Below are positions 16,545-24,716 of a stretch of DNA of 42,941 nucleotides, in pieces (within the stretch, counting starts at the first letter, position 1; each line of letters begins with the position of its first letter). The position numbers and the translations under genes are program-made. The DNA comes from a virus, in IMG/VR virus record IMGVR_UViG_3300032242_001667, positions 1 to 42,941 of that record. One strand, 5' to 3'. A model generated the notes under the pieces. It was not told where the DNA came from, did not search any database, and saw nothing but the letters and a program-made list of their open reading frames with translations.

Positions 16545-17245
16545 TGAAAGATAAAATTGCAGTAGTTCTTCCAGTTCGTGATGCTGGCACAGGCAGGTCA
16601 GCAAGATTAATGCGTTGTCTAGAATCATATAAACTTTTTACAGAAGGCTTATCAGATGTTTATATTATTGTTGATTATGATGACATTGAAAACTATAAGG
16701 TTTTATTTGAAAACATTCCTGAGTACGTTTTACATATTCATTTTGCCGATGCTGGAATAACTCTTATGCAAAAAATTAATTCTATCTCTGTGGATTTAGC
16801 GGAAAAATATAAGTATGTTGCTTTTATCGGTGATGATATTATTTTTAGAACAAGTTGGGAATCTAATTTTATTGAATTTCTGTCAAATGTAGACTATGGT
16901 TTAGCTTACGCTAATGATTTTGTGCATGGAGAAAACTTAGCAACTCACCCATGTATTACTAGCAATATGATTAAAGCGGTGGGATTTTTTGGATGCCCCG
17001 CCCTAGAACATAATTATTTTGATAATTATTGGATGGACATTGTAAGAGAAGTTGGTCAATTACAATACTTTCCTCACACTATTATGGAACATATGCATCC
17101 TACTGTTGGTAAGGATAGTCACGATCACATATCAAATGAAATTTCAAATAAAATGATGATTGATCAACAAAACTTTACTAATTACATGAATGATAATAAG
17201 CATTTAGATATAGAAAAGATTAGGAATTTTAATAATGATTTATAA
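16544..17245 (+). CDS. Glycosyltransferase-like protein, GT-A type (233 aa)
   Basis: N-terminal strand IAVVLPVRDAGTGRS, then YVAFIGDDIIFR, the D-D metal/sugar-nucleotide site of GT-A enzymes, and a C-terminal H-x-H region (MEHMHPTVGKDSHDH). First gene of the sugar island. Donor and acceptor unknown. It overlaps the HTH gene before it and the next transferase after it, so the set is one operon. Confidence 0.75.
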   Translation: MKDKIAVVLPVRDAGTGRSARLMRCLESYKLFTEGLSDVYIIVDYDDIENYKVLFENIPEYVLHIHFADAGITLMQKINSISVDLAEKYKYVAFIGDDIIFRTSWESNFIEFLSNVDYGLAYANDFVHGENLATHPCITSNMIKAVGFFGCPALEHNYFDNYWMDIVREVGQLQYFPHTIMEHMHPTVGKDSHDHISNEISNKMMIDQQNFTNYMNDNKHLDIEKIRNFNNDL

Positions 17246-18023
17246 TACAATTAGACAAATGGTTAAAGAAGCTAAAAGTCCTGAACTTCCAGTAATCATT
17301 CCAACATTTAATAACCCAACATATATGTGTAATATGATAGAGCAGTTGAGGCTCTATGGATTTGAGTATGAAGATATTATTATTTTAGATAATTTTTCAA
17401 AAAGTCCAATAATGCAGGAAATGTTAAATCATGCTGCAAAAAAGTTTGGGTGCCATGTTGTTAAAAAATTTACCAATGATGGTCCAAGGGAATATTACAA
17501 GAATAAAGATTTATTTAATTGGTTGCCAGAAAAGTTTATTTTAACCGACCCAGATATTGGTATCAATCCCAATATTCCACATAATTTTGTTGAAATTCTT
17601 TTAGATGTTTCTGAACAATATTCTATGTACAAGGTTGGATTTGCCTTAGATATTGAAATGGAAAGTTTAAAAGGTAGTTCAAACATAAAAGATATTATGT
17701 TTGCACAAAATGTTACAATGTATCAGTGGGAAAAACAATTCTATGCTAATCAAATTGGTTTTACTAAAACAGCAGACCCGATTTATCTTGCAGCAATTGA
17801 CACAACATTTTGCTTAGTTAATAAAAAGTTTTTTACTCCGTATGATGAGCCTATGCAGGTCAAAGATAGATGTGCAAGAATTGGTGGTAATTTTACTGCA
17901 CAACATTATGGGTGGTATTATAATCCACCAATGACAAAAGATGAATACAAATATTATTTATCTCAAGTTCCACCCCAGTGGTCATTCTCAAGTAATGAAA
18001 TGAAAAGAAGGTTAGAGTTGTAA
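17235..18023 (+). CDS. Glycosyltransferase-like protein, GT2/GT-A type (262 aa)
   Basis: LPVIIPTFNNPTYMCNMIEQ start, IIILDNFS second strand and FILTDPDIGI carrying the D-x-D-like motif. This fits family 2-like transferases that add one sugar to a glycan. It overlaps the upstream gene by 11 nt and the downstream gene by 1 nt. AGA is the favoured Arg codon and AT content is high, as through most of the island. Confidence 0.75.
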   Translation: MIYNTIRQMVKEAKSPELPVIIPTFNNPTYMCNMIEQLRLYGFEYEDIIILDNFSKSPIMQEMLNHAAKKFGCHVVKKFTNDGPREYYKNKDLFNWLPEKFILTDPDIGINPNIPHNFVEILLDVSEQYSMYKVGFALDIEMESLKGSSNIKDIMFAQNVTMYQWEKQFYANQIGFTKTADPIYLAAIDTTFCLVNKKFFTPYDEPMQVKDRCARIGGNFTAQHYGWYYNPPMTKDEYKYYLSQVPPQWSFSSNEMKRRLEL

Positions 18024-18694
18024 TGAAAATAAAAATTGCAATAAACACAGTAAATAATTTTAGCAATAAAACTTTACCAATAGTCATTCCATCTTTATTA
18101 AATGCAGGAATTGAAAAATCAGATATTTATATATTTGAGGGAGGGCATAAAGTTAGATCTGTTAATAATTATGAGGGAATAAATTACATAAAAACAAATC
18201 ATAACTCTATTGACTTTACGGCATTAATTGATATTGTAGAGAATGAAATAAATTTTGATTACTGGTTTATGATGCATGATACCTGTAGTGTAGGATTAAA
18301 CTTCAAAAATTTATTATACGCAAATGATATTTTTAATTATCAAAAAATTGCTTTGAGAAATAAACCATCAATGAACATTGGAATTTATAATTATTCTTAT
18401 CTAAAAAAACATAAAGATTTTATTTTAACTTATAAAAATGAAAATGATTCTATAGAATCATTAATTGCTATGAAAAATAAACAAATTATTGAAGAAGATT
18501 CCCTCTTATGGATGACCGTTGATTCTCCAACAGGTATTTGCAATATGCATTTACCAGATGTTCAAATAATTGGAGTAGAAAATTTTTATCAAACAGAGAC
18601 TCCCAGGATAATTGAATATCATGCTAGATTGGATTTATATAAATATAAATCTAATTGGGGACAACATGGAAATAGCCCAACTACAAATTTGTAA
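18023..18694 (+). CDS. Glycosyltransferase-like protein (223 aa)
   Basis: N-terminal IKIAINTVNNFSNKTLPIVI and DYWFMMHDTCSVG in the place of the GT-A D-x-D region; C-terminal H-A-R-L-D segment. More diverged than its neighbours, so the transferase call rests on layout and context. Starts by TAATG overlap. A 55-nt gap and a new promoter follow. Confidence 0.6.
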   Translation: MKIKIAINTVNNFSNKTLPIVIPSLLNAGIEKSDIYIFEGGHKVRSVNNYEGINYIKTNHNSIDFTALIDIVENEINFDYWFMMHDTCSVGLNFKNLLYANDIFNYQKIALRNKPSMNIGIYNYSYLKKHKDFILTYKNENDSIESLIAMKNKQIIEEDSLLWMTVDSPTGICNMHLPDVQIIGVENFYQTETPRIIEYHARLDLYKYKSNWGQHGNSPTTNL

Positions 18695-18717
18695 CATTTA
18701 CAAATAAAAAAATAATA

Positions 18718-18726
18718 TGATATAAT
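18718..18726 (+). promoter_or_regulatory. Extended -10 promoter (TGA TATAAT)
   Basis: TGATATAAT ends at 18726, with no clear -35. It gives the mutase gene at 18750 a ~17-nt leader containing AAGGAT. Confidence 0.55.
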
Positions 18727-18749
18727 GTTATTTAACCTTAAGGATTATA

Positions 18750-19859
18750 ATGAAGTATGACTATCTGATTGTCGGCAGTGGCTTGTTTGGCATAACTTTT
18801 GCTAATATTGCAAAAAAAAATGGAAAGAACTGCTTGATTATTGATAAACGTGATCATATTGGTGGAAATTGTTACACTAAAAATATTGAAGGAATTAATG
18901 TCCACATGTATGGACCACATATTTTTCACACAAACAATAAGGATATCTGGGATTTTGCAAATCAATTTGCAGATTTTAACAATTATGTGACTAATGTTAA
19001 GGCAATGAATAATGGTAAAATGTATTCATTGCCATTTAACATGAATACTTTTTATGAAATGTGGGGAACCGTAGATCCTCAAGAAGCTCAAGATATTATT
19101 AATGGTCAAAAATTTCATGGCGAGCCAACAAATTTAGAAGAACAAGCATTATCATTAGTTGGAAAAGATATATATGAAAAGTTAATTAAACCTTATACAA
19201 CTAAGCAATGGGGTAGAGATCCCAAAGAACTTCCTGCATTTATTATTAAAAGACTTCCAGTAAGATTTACATTTGACAATAATTACTACAACGATAGATA
19301 TCAAGGTATTCCAATTGGGGGATATACCCAAATGTTTGAAAAGATGCTTGACGGCATTGAAGTTAGATTAAATACTGATTATTTTTCTGATAGAGAATAT
19401 TTTGATAGTCTTGCAGATAAAATAGTGTACACTGGATGCATTGATGAATTTTTTGACTATGAATTTGGAGAATTAGAATACAGATCATTAAAGTTTGAGA
19501 ATCAAATTTTAGATAAAGAAAATCACCAGGGAAATGCTTTAGTTAATTTGTGTGATAACTCTGCAGAATATACAAGATGCATTGAGCACAAGCATTTTGA
19601 AAAAAGTCATTCTAAAAAAACTGTTATTACTTATGAATATCCCGCCAAGTATAAAAAAGGAATGATGCCATATTATCCAGTTAATGATGAAAAAAATCAA
19701 AAAATTTTTTCTTTATATAGAGAAAAATCAAAAAAAATAGAAAATATTATTTTTGGGGGAAGATTAGCAGAATACAAGTATATGGATATGCATGTAGTTA
19801 TGGCTTCTGCATTAAGTAAATTTAAATTTATAAACGAAAGGGATAAAAATTATAAATAA
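18750..19859 (+). CDS. glf: UDP-galactopyranose mutase
   Basis: 369 aa, the normal length for Glf. N-terminal FAD-binding GSGLFG, then IIDKRDHIGGNCYT, YGPHIFHT, and LIKPYTTKQWGR, all hallmarks of UDP-galactopyranose mutase. It converts UDP-Galp to UDP-Galf using reduced FAD. Galactofuranose is a building block of the arabinogalactan of mycolata and other bacterial glycans, so this enzyme points to an envelope or virion sugar as the island's target. It has its own promoter. Confidence 0.93.
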   Translation: MKYDYLIVGSGLFGITFANIAKKNGKNCLIIDKRDHIGGNCYTKNIEGINVHMYGPHIFHTNNKDIWDFANQFADFNNYVTNVKAMNNGKMYSLPFNMNTFYEMWGTVDPQEAQDIINGQKFHGEPTNLEEQALSLVGKDIYEKLIKPYTTKQWGRDPKELPAFIIKRLPVRFTFDNNYYNDRYQGIPIGGYTQMFEKMLDGIEVRLNTDYFSDREYFDSLADKIVYTGCIDEFFDYEFGELEYRSLKFENQILDKENHQGNALVNLCDNSAEYTRCIEHKHFEKSHSKKTVITYEYPAKYKKGMMPYYPVNDEKNQKIFSLYREKSKKIENIIFGGRLAEYKYMDMHVVMASALSKFKFINERDKNYK

Positions 19860-20676
19860 AGTAAATAATAAACCTAAAGTAGTTCTAACAATTCCTGCTG
19901 GTCGTAGGCATTATATGGAAATTCTTTTTAAGCATGTGATGAAAGAATATGATTTATTAGATGAAATTAGATTATGGGTTAATTCTAGCAATTCAAGTGA
20001 CATTATGTGGATGGTTGAGATGAGTCTTACACATGAAAAAGTTACATTAGACAAAACTGTTTCCGATAATCCAACACCCAGAATTACTGATCAGAATTTC
20101 GAATTATACAGATTCTGGGATAATTGTAAAGATGAAAATACACTTTATATCAGACTTGACGATGATGTTGTCTGGCTGGAAGAAAATTTCTTTAAGAATT
20201 TAATTGAATTCAGAATTAATAACCCAGAACCGCTATTTATTTATCCAAATATTATCAATAACTCTGTCACAGACTATATCCATCAGCGTTTAGGATGCTT
20301 CAACTTTGAAAATAAAATTGAGTATAACTGTTTTGATCATTATGGAGTTTTGGATGGAAGTCATGCTGAACTTAGACACAATGAATTTATTAAAGATATC
20401 AAAAATAATGACCTAGATAAGTATAAGTTTGGTAAGTGGTCATTATATAATTATGAAAGAGTGTCTATTAACTCTTTAGCTTGGTTTGGTAAAGATATTA
20501 AAAATCTTGAATTTAAACCAGATGAGGAAGATTATGTTTCTTGTGAAGCCCCAAGAATACTAGAAAGACCAAGTATGATTTATGGTGGACCAATTGCAGT
20601 TCATTTCTCTTTCCATACACAAAGAGAATACCTAGATTCTACTGAAATTTTACAGAAATATGCTGAGTTGTCATAA
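19849..20676 (+). CDS. Glycosyltransferase-like protein with non-canonical start (275 aa)
   Basis: The first ATG (19915) would cut off KPKVVLTIPAGRRHY, which looks like the first strand and nucleotide-binding loop of this GT-A type protein. Reading back to the in-frame stop at 19831, no ATG, GTG, TTG or CTG occurs: the only near-start codons are ATA 19843, ATT 19849 and ATA 19852, just after AAAGGG (19837-19842). I place the start at ATT 19849. The body has YIRLDDDVVW (D-D-D metal site). It overlaps the end of glf by 11 nt. Confidence 0.6.
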   Translation: MINKVNNKPKVVLTIPAGRRHYMEILFKHVMKEYDLLDEIRLWVNSSNSSDIMWMVEMSLTHEKVTLDKTVSDNPTPRITDQNFELYRFWDNCKDENTLYIRLDDDVVWLEENFFKNLIEFRINNPEPLFIYPNIINNSVTDYIHQRLGCFNFENKIEYNCFDHYGVLDGSHAELRHNEFIKDIKNNDLDKYKFGKWSLYNYERVSINSLAWFGKDIKNLEFKPDEEDYVSCEAPRILERPSMIYGGPIAVHFSFHTQREYLDSTEILQKYAELS

Positions 20677-21680
20677 TGAAAAAAATACTAATTACTGGAG
20701 CATCAGGATTTTTAGGAAGTCATGTTATAAGACACCTTCTAATAAATACTGATTGGGAATTAGTATGTTTAATCAACAAGAACCATTCAAGAATACCAAA
20801 AAGGATTGAATTATCAGTAAAAGGTTATGATGAATCTTTTGAGAGAATAAAGTTAATCAGACATAATTTATCAGAAAAAATATCTGAAGATTTATCTAAA
20901 GAAATTGGTAGTATTGACTATGTAATTAATGTAGCTAGTCATAGCAGTGTTAATGAATCAATTGATAATCCAGTATTTTCTATTCAAAATAATGTACTTT
21001 TAATGTGTAATTTGTTAGAATGGGCTAGGAAAAACCCTATTAAAAAATTTATTCAGGTTTCTTCAGATGAGGTTTATGGTCCAGCAGCAGAAGGATATTC
21101 GCATAAAGAATGGATATCTCCATATCTTCCAAGTACTCCTTATTCTGCTGGTAAAGCATCTCAGGAATCAATCTGCTTCGCTTACTGGAGGACATATGGA
21201 ATACCAGTAGTAATTGTTAACACTATGAATTTAATTGGAGAAACAATTACTAAGGATAAGTTTTTTGTTAAAATTATAAATAATATACTTTCAAAGAATA
21301 AGATTCAAATACATGGATCTAAAGATGGTAAAACTGGAGGAAGATATTATATTCATGCTAGAAATCAAGCAGATGCAATTCTTCATATTTTAAGTTTACC
21401 CGCTCCCCTATATGGAGAGTCCGAGAAACCAGCAAAATTTCATGTTGTTGGTGATAAAGAAACAACTAACTTAGAGTTGGTTGAGATAATTTCTAAGTCT
21501 ATGGGTGAGGTTTTTGACTATGAGATTATTGATATTGATTCTGTAAGACCTGGATATGGATTGAGATATTCACTAGACGGGGAAAAACTTATAAATACTG
21601 GATGGAAACCACCAATTTCATTTGAAGAGTCTTTAGATCGTACAATTAAATGGACCTTACAGAATAAAGAATGGTTATAA
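20676..21680 (+). CDS. SDR sugar-nucleotide epimerase/dehydratase, copy 1
   Basis: 334 aa. Rossmann GASGFLGSH, VSSDEVYG with D-E after the catalytic Ser, and Y-x3-K in PYSAGKAS: extended short-chain dehydrogenase family, close to dTDP-glucose 4,6-dehydratase/UDP-sugar epimerases. It acts on an NDP-sugar with NAD. About half identical by eye to the next gene, but with AGA-rich, AT-rich codons and some replaced residues (SHSSVNES where copy 2 has SESHVDRS). TAATG start. Confidence 0.85.
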   Translation: MKKILITGASGFLGSHVIRHLLINTDWELVCLINKNHSRIPKRIELSVKGYDESFERIKLIRHNLSEKISEDLSKEIGSIDYVINVASHSSVNESIDNPVFSIQNNVLLMCNLLEWARKNPIKKFIQVSSDEVYGPAAEGYSHKEWISPYLPSTPYSAGKASQESICFAYWRTYGIPVVIVNTMNLIGETITKDKFFVKIINNILSKNKIQIHGSKDGKTGGRYYIHARNQADAILHILSLPAPLYGESEKPAKFHVVGDKETTNLELVEIISKSMGEVFDYEIIDIDSVRPGYGLRYSLDGEKLINTGWKPPISFEESLDRTIKWTLQNKEWL

Positions 21681-21705
21681 AAAACTATCATTATAAAAAA
21701 ACATT

Positions 21706-21714
21706 TGCTATAAT
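21706..21714 (+). promoter_or_regulatory. Extended -10 promoter (TGC TATAAT)
   Basis: TGCTATAAT at 21706-21714 between the two SDR copies, followed by AAGGAG before ATG 21739. It separates expression of copy 2 from copy 1. Confidence 0.6.
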
Positions 21715-21738
21715 GAATACACTAAACAAGGAGATAAA

Positions 21739-22749
21739 ATGAAAAGAGTATTACTCACTGGAGCTTCGGGCTTTGTAGGTAGTCATGTGCTACGACATAT
21801 TTTAATAAATACGGATTGGCAAGTAGTTTGTCCAACCACATTTACTCACAAAGGTATTACAGATAGAATTCGTGTTGCTTGTGAAGGTATTGAAGATGCC
21901 TACAAGCGTGTTAAGGTTATTCGTTGTGACTTTACTGCACCAATTTCGGTAGTAACAGCACACGAGTTTGGCAAGATTGACTATGTAATTAACGTAGCTT
22001 CCGAGAGCCATGTAGATCGCAGTATCGAATACCCTGCACCATTTATTATTAATAATGTATCTTTGATTTGTCACCTGCTTGATTGGGCTAGAATTGCACA
22101 GCCAGAAAAATTTCTTCAGGTTTCCACAGATGAAGTTTATGGTCCAGCACCAGCAGGTTATGCACATCGTGAGTGGGTTGACCAGCATTTCCCAAGTAAT
22201 CCATATTCTGCATCAAAAGCTGCACAAGAAGATATTGCGTTCTCTTATTGGCGAACATACGGAATTCCGTTGGCTATTACTAACACTATGAACATTATTG
22301 GCGAAACGCAGGACACAGAAAAATTTATGCCAATGACAATTAAGCGTGTGTTAAATGGAGAATTGATGAAAATTCATGCATCTCCAACAGGAGAAATTGG
22401 AAGTCGCTTTTATCTTCATGCTCGTAATCAGGCAGATGGATTGCTTCATGTTCTTAATCAGGATTTCCCACTTTATGGTGAAGCAGATACTCCAGAAAGA
22501 TTCCACATTGTTGGTGAGCGTGAAGTAGACAATCTTGAGATGGCTCAAATGATTGCAGATGCGGTTGGCAAGCCATTGAACTATGAACTAGAAGATTTTC
22601 ATTCATCTCGCCCAGGACACGATTTGCGCTATGCACTTGACGGAACTAAGATCACAGATACTGGTTGGCAATTGCCAATTCCATTGCAGGAATCAATTCA
22701 ACGTACAGTAGAGTGGACACTAGCACACCCAGAATGGTTGAAGCTTTAA
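21739..22749 (+). CDS. SDR sugar-nucleotide epimerase/dehydratase, copy 2
   Basis: 336 aa. GASGFVGSH, VSTDEVYG (T-D-E as in RmlB-type dehydratases), Y-x3-K in PYSASKAA, and SESHVDRS. All key residues of the extended SDR are intact. It has its own promoter, a strong AAGGAG site and many CGT codons, unlike copy 1, which suggests strong expression or a separate origin. It likely makes the activated sugar used by the island's transferases. Confidence 0.87.
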   Translation: MKRVLLTGASGFVGSHVLRHILINTDWQVVCPTTFTHKGITDRIRVACEGIEDAYKRVKVIRCDFTAPISVVTAHEFGKIDYVINVASESHVDRSIEYPAPFIINNVSLICHLLDWARIAQPEKFLQVSTDEVYGPAPAGYAHREWVDQHFPSNPYSASKAAQEDIAFSYWRTYGIPLAITNTMNIIGETQDTEKFMPMTIKRVLNGELMKIHASPTGEIGSRFYLHARNQADGLLHVLNQDFPLYGEADTPERFHIVGEREVDNLEMAQMIADAVGKPLNYELEDFHSSRPGHDLRYALDGTKITDTGWQLPIPLQESIQRTVEWTLAHPEWLKL

Positions 22750-23408
22750 TGGCATTATCTTTAATAGTACCCGTCTTAAATAATTTTAAAGTTTTTGCTG
22801 AAATGATGGCTAGTGTAGATTATATTGTTCAACCAATTATTTTAGACAATTGGAATAATAATCGTGGGGTTGCAGCATCTTGGAATGAAGGTATGAGAAA
22901 ATCTTTAGAATTAGGCAATAATTATGCACTTATTACAAATGATGATGCTGTATTTACTTCAGGGGCAATTAAAGAAATGTATGATTTTATAAAATATAAA
23001 TCTAATGCAGTACTTGTTTCTCCAAATCAAAATGGGGGAACGGTAAGTAATGGTCCAGTAGAAAATGGTGCAGACTTCTTTTGTTTCCTTGTAGATATAA
23101 AGAAACTTGTCGAAAATGTTGGATGGTTTGATGAGAATTTTATTCCAGCCTATTTTGAAGATAACGATATGCATAGAAGATTAATATTGTCTGGACTTAA
23201 ACATTATATTCTTCCAGATATAAATGTTGGTCATGTTGGTTCTGCTACACAAAATTTTGAACCAGGAAATCCCGTTTGTCCACCACAACAATTTGAAACA
23301 AATCGTGCATACTTTATTGAAAAATGGGGCGGGCAACCAGGAAATGAACAATATTCACATCCATTTAATAATCCAGAAAATGATATTAAGTATTGGGAGA
23401 AAAGATAA
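22749..23408 (+). CDS. Glycosyltransferase, GT2 family-like (219 aa)
   Basis: I start it at ATG 22749 (TAATG overlap); the in-frame ATG at 22665 lies inside the SDR gene. LSLIVPVLNNFKVF start, ALITNDDAVF with D-D, and GWFDENFIPAYFEDNDMHRR, the E-D-x-D/H region of family 2 rhamnosyltransferase-like enzymes. Last gene of the island; its end overlaps the next small gene (TAATG). Confidence 0.83.
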   Translation: MALSLIVPVLNNFKVFAEMMASVDYIVQPIILDNWNNNRGVAASWNEGMRKSLELGNNYALITNDDAVFTSGAIKEMYDFIKYKSNAVLVSPNQNGGTVSNGPVENGADFFCFLVDIKKLVENVGWFDENFIPAYFEDNDMHRRLILSGLKHYILPDINVGHVGSATQNFEPGNPVCPPQQFETNRAYFIEKWGGQPGNEQYSHPFNNPENDIKYWEKR

Positions 23409-23728
23409 TGACAACTAAAAAAGAGCTTGAAGATTTATATAATTCAGCAAAAAAGGCACCAGCAGGTGATTTAATTCTAGATGCTGCAGTAGAAGTTATT
23501 GATTTATTAATTAGAAAGAATATTTCTTATGGTAATTCAGCACTCTATCCAAATGGTATTTTTGCTAAAGGTGATGCAGTAGATCAATTGTCTGCCCGCC
23601 TAGATGACAAGTTAAATAGGGTAAAGAATAACGAATCCTTTGAGGGCGAGGGTATGCTAGATGCTATTGATGATATCATTGGTTATTTAGTTTTACTAAA
23701 AATTGCACTACAAAATAAGCAAAAATAG
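23408..23728 (+). CDS. Possible DUF1599/Nmad1-like protein (106 aa)
   Basis: KNISYGNSALYPNGIF and the downstream D-D-K-L-N-R-V-K...G-E-G-M-L-D-A-I-D-D-I-I-G-Y-L resemble the DUF1599/nucleotide-modification-associated domain 1 pattern (K-N-x2-Y-G, then D-x2-G-Y). Such domains sit near thymidylate synthase or DNA-modification genes in phages. No other modification enzyme is recognised here. TAATG start after the transferase. Confidence 0.5.
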   Translation: MTTKKELEDLYNSAKKAPAGDLILDAAVEVIDLLIRKNISYGNSALYPNGIFAKGDAVDQLSARLDDKLNRVKNNESFEGEGMLDAIDDIIGYLVLLKIALQNKQK

Positions 23729-23730
23729 TG

Positions 23731-23736
23731 TATAAT
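23731..23736 (+). promoter_or_regulatory. Possible -10 (TATAAT), TAGTGTATAATA type
   Basis: TAGTGTATAATA context repeated at 34464-34475. TTGCAC (23703-23708) lies upstream but the 22-bp spacer is too long, so the -10 may act alone. Confidence 0.4.
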
Positions 23737-23756
23737 AGAAACAAAGAAGGATAATA

Positions 23757-23924
23757 ATGCCAAACTACGATTATAAATGCTTGACTTGCGAAAAAAGTTT
23801 TGCTAGAATAGTAGCCATTGATGAACGAGATAACCAGATATGCGAAGAGTGTGAACAGCCTGTAGAAAGGCAAATAACATTTGGTGGCATGGTCTGGGCA
23901 CCAACAGCAGGAGGTTGGAGATAA
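23757..23924 (+). CDS. FmdB-type zinc ribbon protein (55 aa)
   Basis: MPNYDYKCLTCEKSF opening with Y-K-C-x2-C, then ICEEC, is the FmdB/CxxC regulatory-type zinc ribbon; the C-terminus is Gly/Trp-rich (GGMVWAPTAGGWR). AGAAGGA precedes the ATG. The TAA overlaps the next ATG. FmdB-type proteins are common in actinobacteria and their phages; function is usually unknown. Confidence 0.75.
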   Translation: MPNYDYKCLTCEKSFARIVAIDERDNQICEECEQPVERQITFGGMVWAPTAGGWR

Positions 23925-24199
23925 TGGCTAAGAAAAAAGAAACACCACTAAATTTAAATCCAAAATGGGATTTAGCATATTCATATCAGCATGGTAAAGA
24001 CCTAATTGAACCAGGAGATAAGATTAAAATTAAATTTCAGCGTGGTCAATTTAAATTTTTAAGATATGTATATCATACAGAAAAAAAGGTTTCTTGGCTA
24101 GATTGTTTTGGTCCAGAAGGATATAGGTCTTTTTACACAGAAGAGCTAAAGGGCAAAGTTAAACCAAAGAAATTCAGGAGAAAGAAAAATGCCGTCTGA
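23924..24199 (+). CDS. Hypothetical protein, SH3-like beta barrel (91 aa)
   Basis: AGGAGG (23909-23914) stands 9 nt before ATG 23924; an upstream TTG at 23915 is less likely. Segment GDKIKIKFQRGQFKFLRYVY and WLDCFGPEGYRSFY form a small beta-rich fold seen in many actinophage small proteins next to the terminase. Basic tail KPKKFRRKKNAV. The end overlaps the small terminase gene. No function assigned. Confidence 0.65.
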   Translation: MAKKKETPLNLNPKWDLAYSYQHGKDLIEPGDKIKIKFQRGQFKFLRYVYHTEKKVSWLDCFGPEGYRSFYTEELKGKVKPKKFRRKKNAV

Positions 24200-24716
24200 T
24201 ATAGAAGTTGCTGATAAATTTGATCAGATGAATCTTGTTGTTGAGGAAATGCTAAAAGGCAACAATCCAACACAAATTGCAAGAGAACTTGGTCTTAAAA
24301 GAACTGAAGTTTTAGATCATTTAGATACTTGGAAAAATTTGGTCAAGGGCGACAACTCTATTCGTGAAAGAGCCAAAGAAGCATTAGGTGCTGCCGACCA
24401 GCATTATGCTATGATTATTAATCGTGCTTGGGAAACTGTAGAGCAAGCAGATGTTAACGACCAATTAAATATTAAAGCCCAATCTCTAAAACTTATTGCC
24501 GATGTCGAGGGAAAAAGAATTGATATGTTACAAAAAGCGGGACTCCTAGAAAACAATGAAATAGGAGATCAACTAATTGAAACAGAGCGTAAACAACAAG
24601 TCCTTATTGAAATTTTAAGAGATGTGACATCTGATTGTGACCATTGTAAATTTGAAGTAGCCCGAAGATTAACTGAGGTTACTGGTAAGGTAGAGCCTGT
24701 AACAATAAATGACTAA
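24189..24716 (+). CDS. Terminase small subunit
   Basis: 175 aa. N-terminal HTH (NPTQIARELGLKRTEVLDHL) then a long helical middle for oligomerisation and a C-terminal CDHCKFEVARRL segment. It directly precedes and overlaps by 8 nt the large subunit. It should recognise phage DNA and stimulate the packaging motor. Small subunits are poorly conserved, so position carries much of the call. Confidence 0.82.
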   Translation: MPSDIEVADKFDQMNLVVEEMLKGNNPTQIARELGLKRTEVLDHLDTWKNLVKGDNSIRERAKEALGAADQHYAMIINRAWETVEQADVNDQLNIKAQSLKLIADVEGKRIDMLQKAGLLENNEIGDQLIETERKQQVLIEILRDVTSDCDHCKFEVARRLTEVTGKVEPVTIND

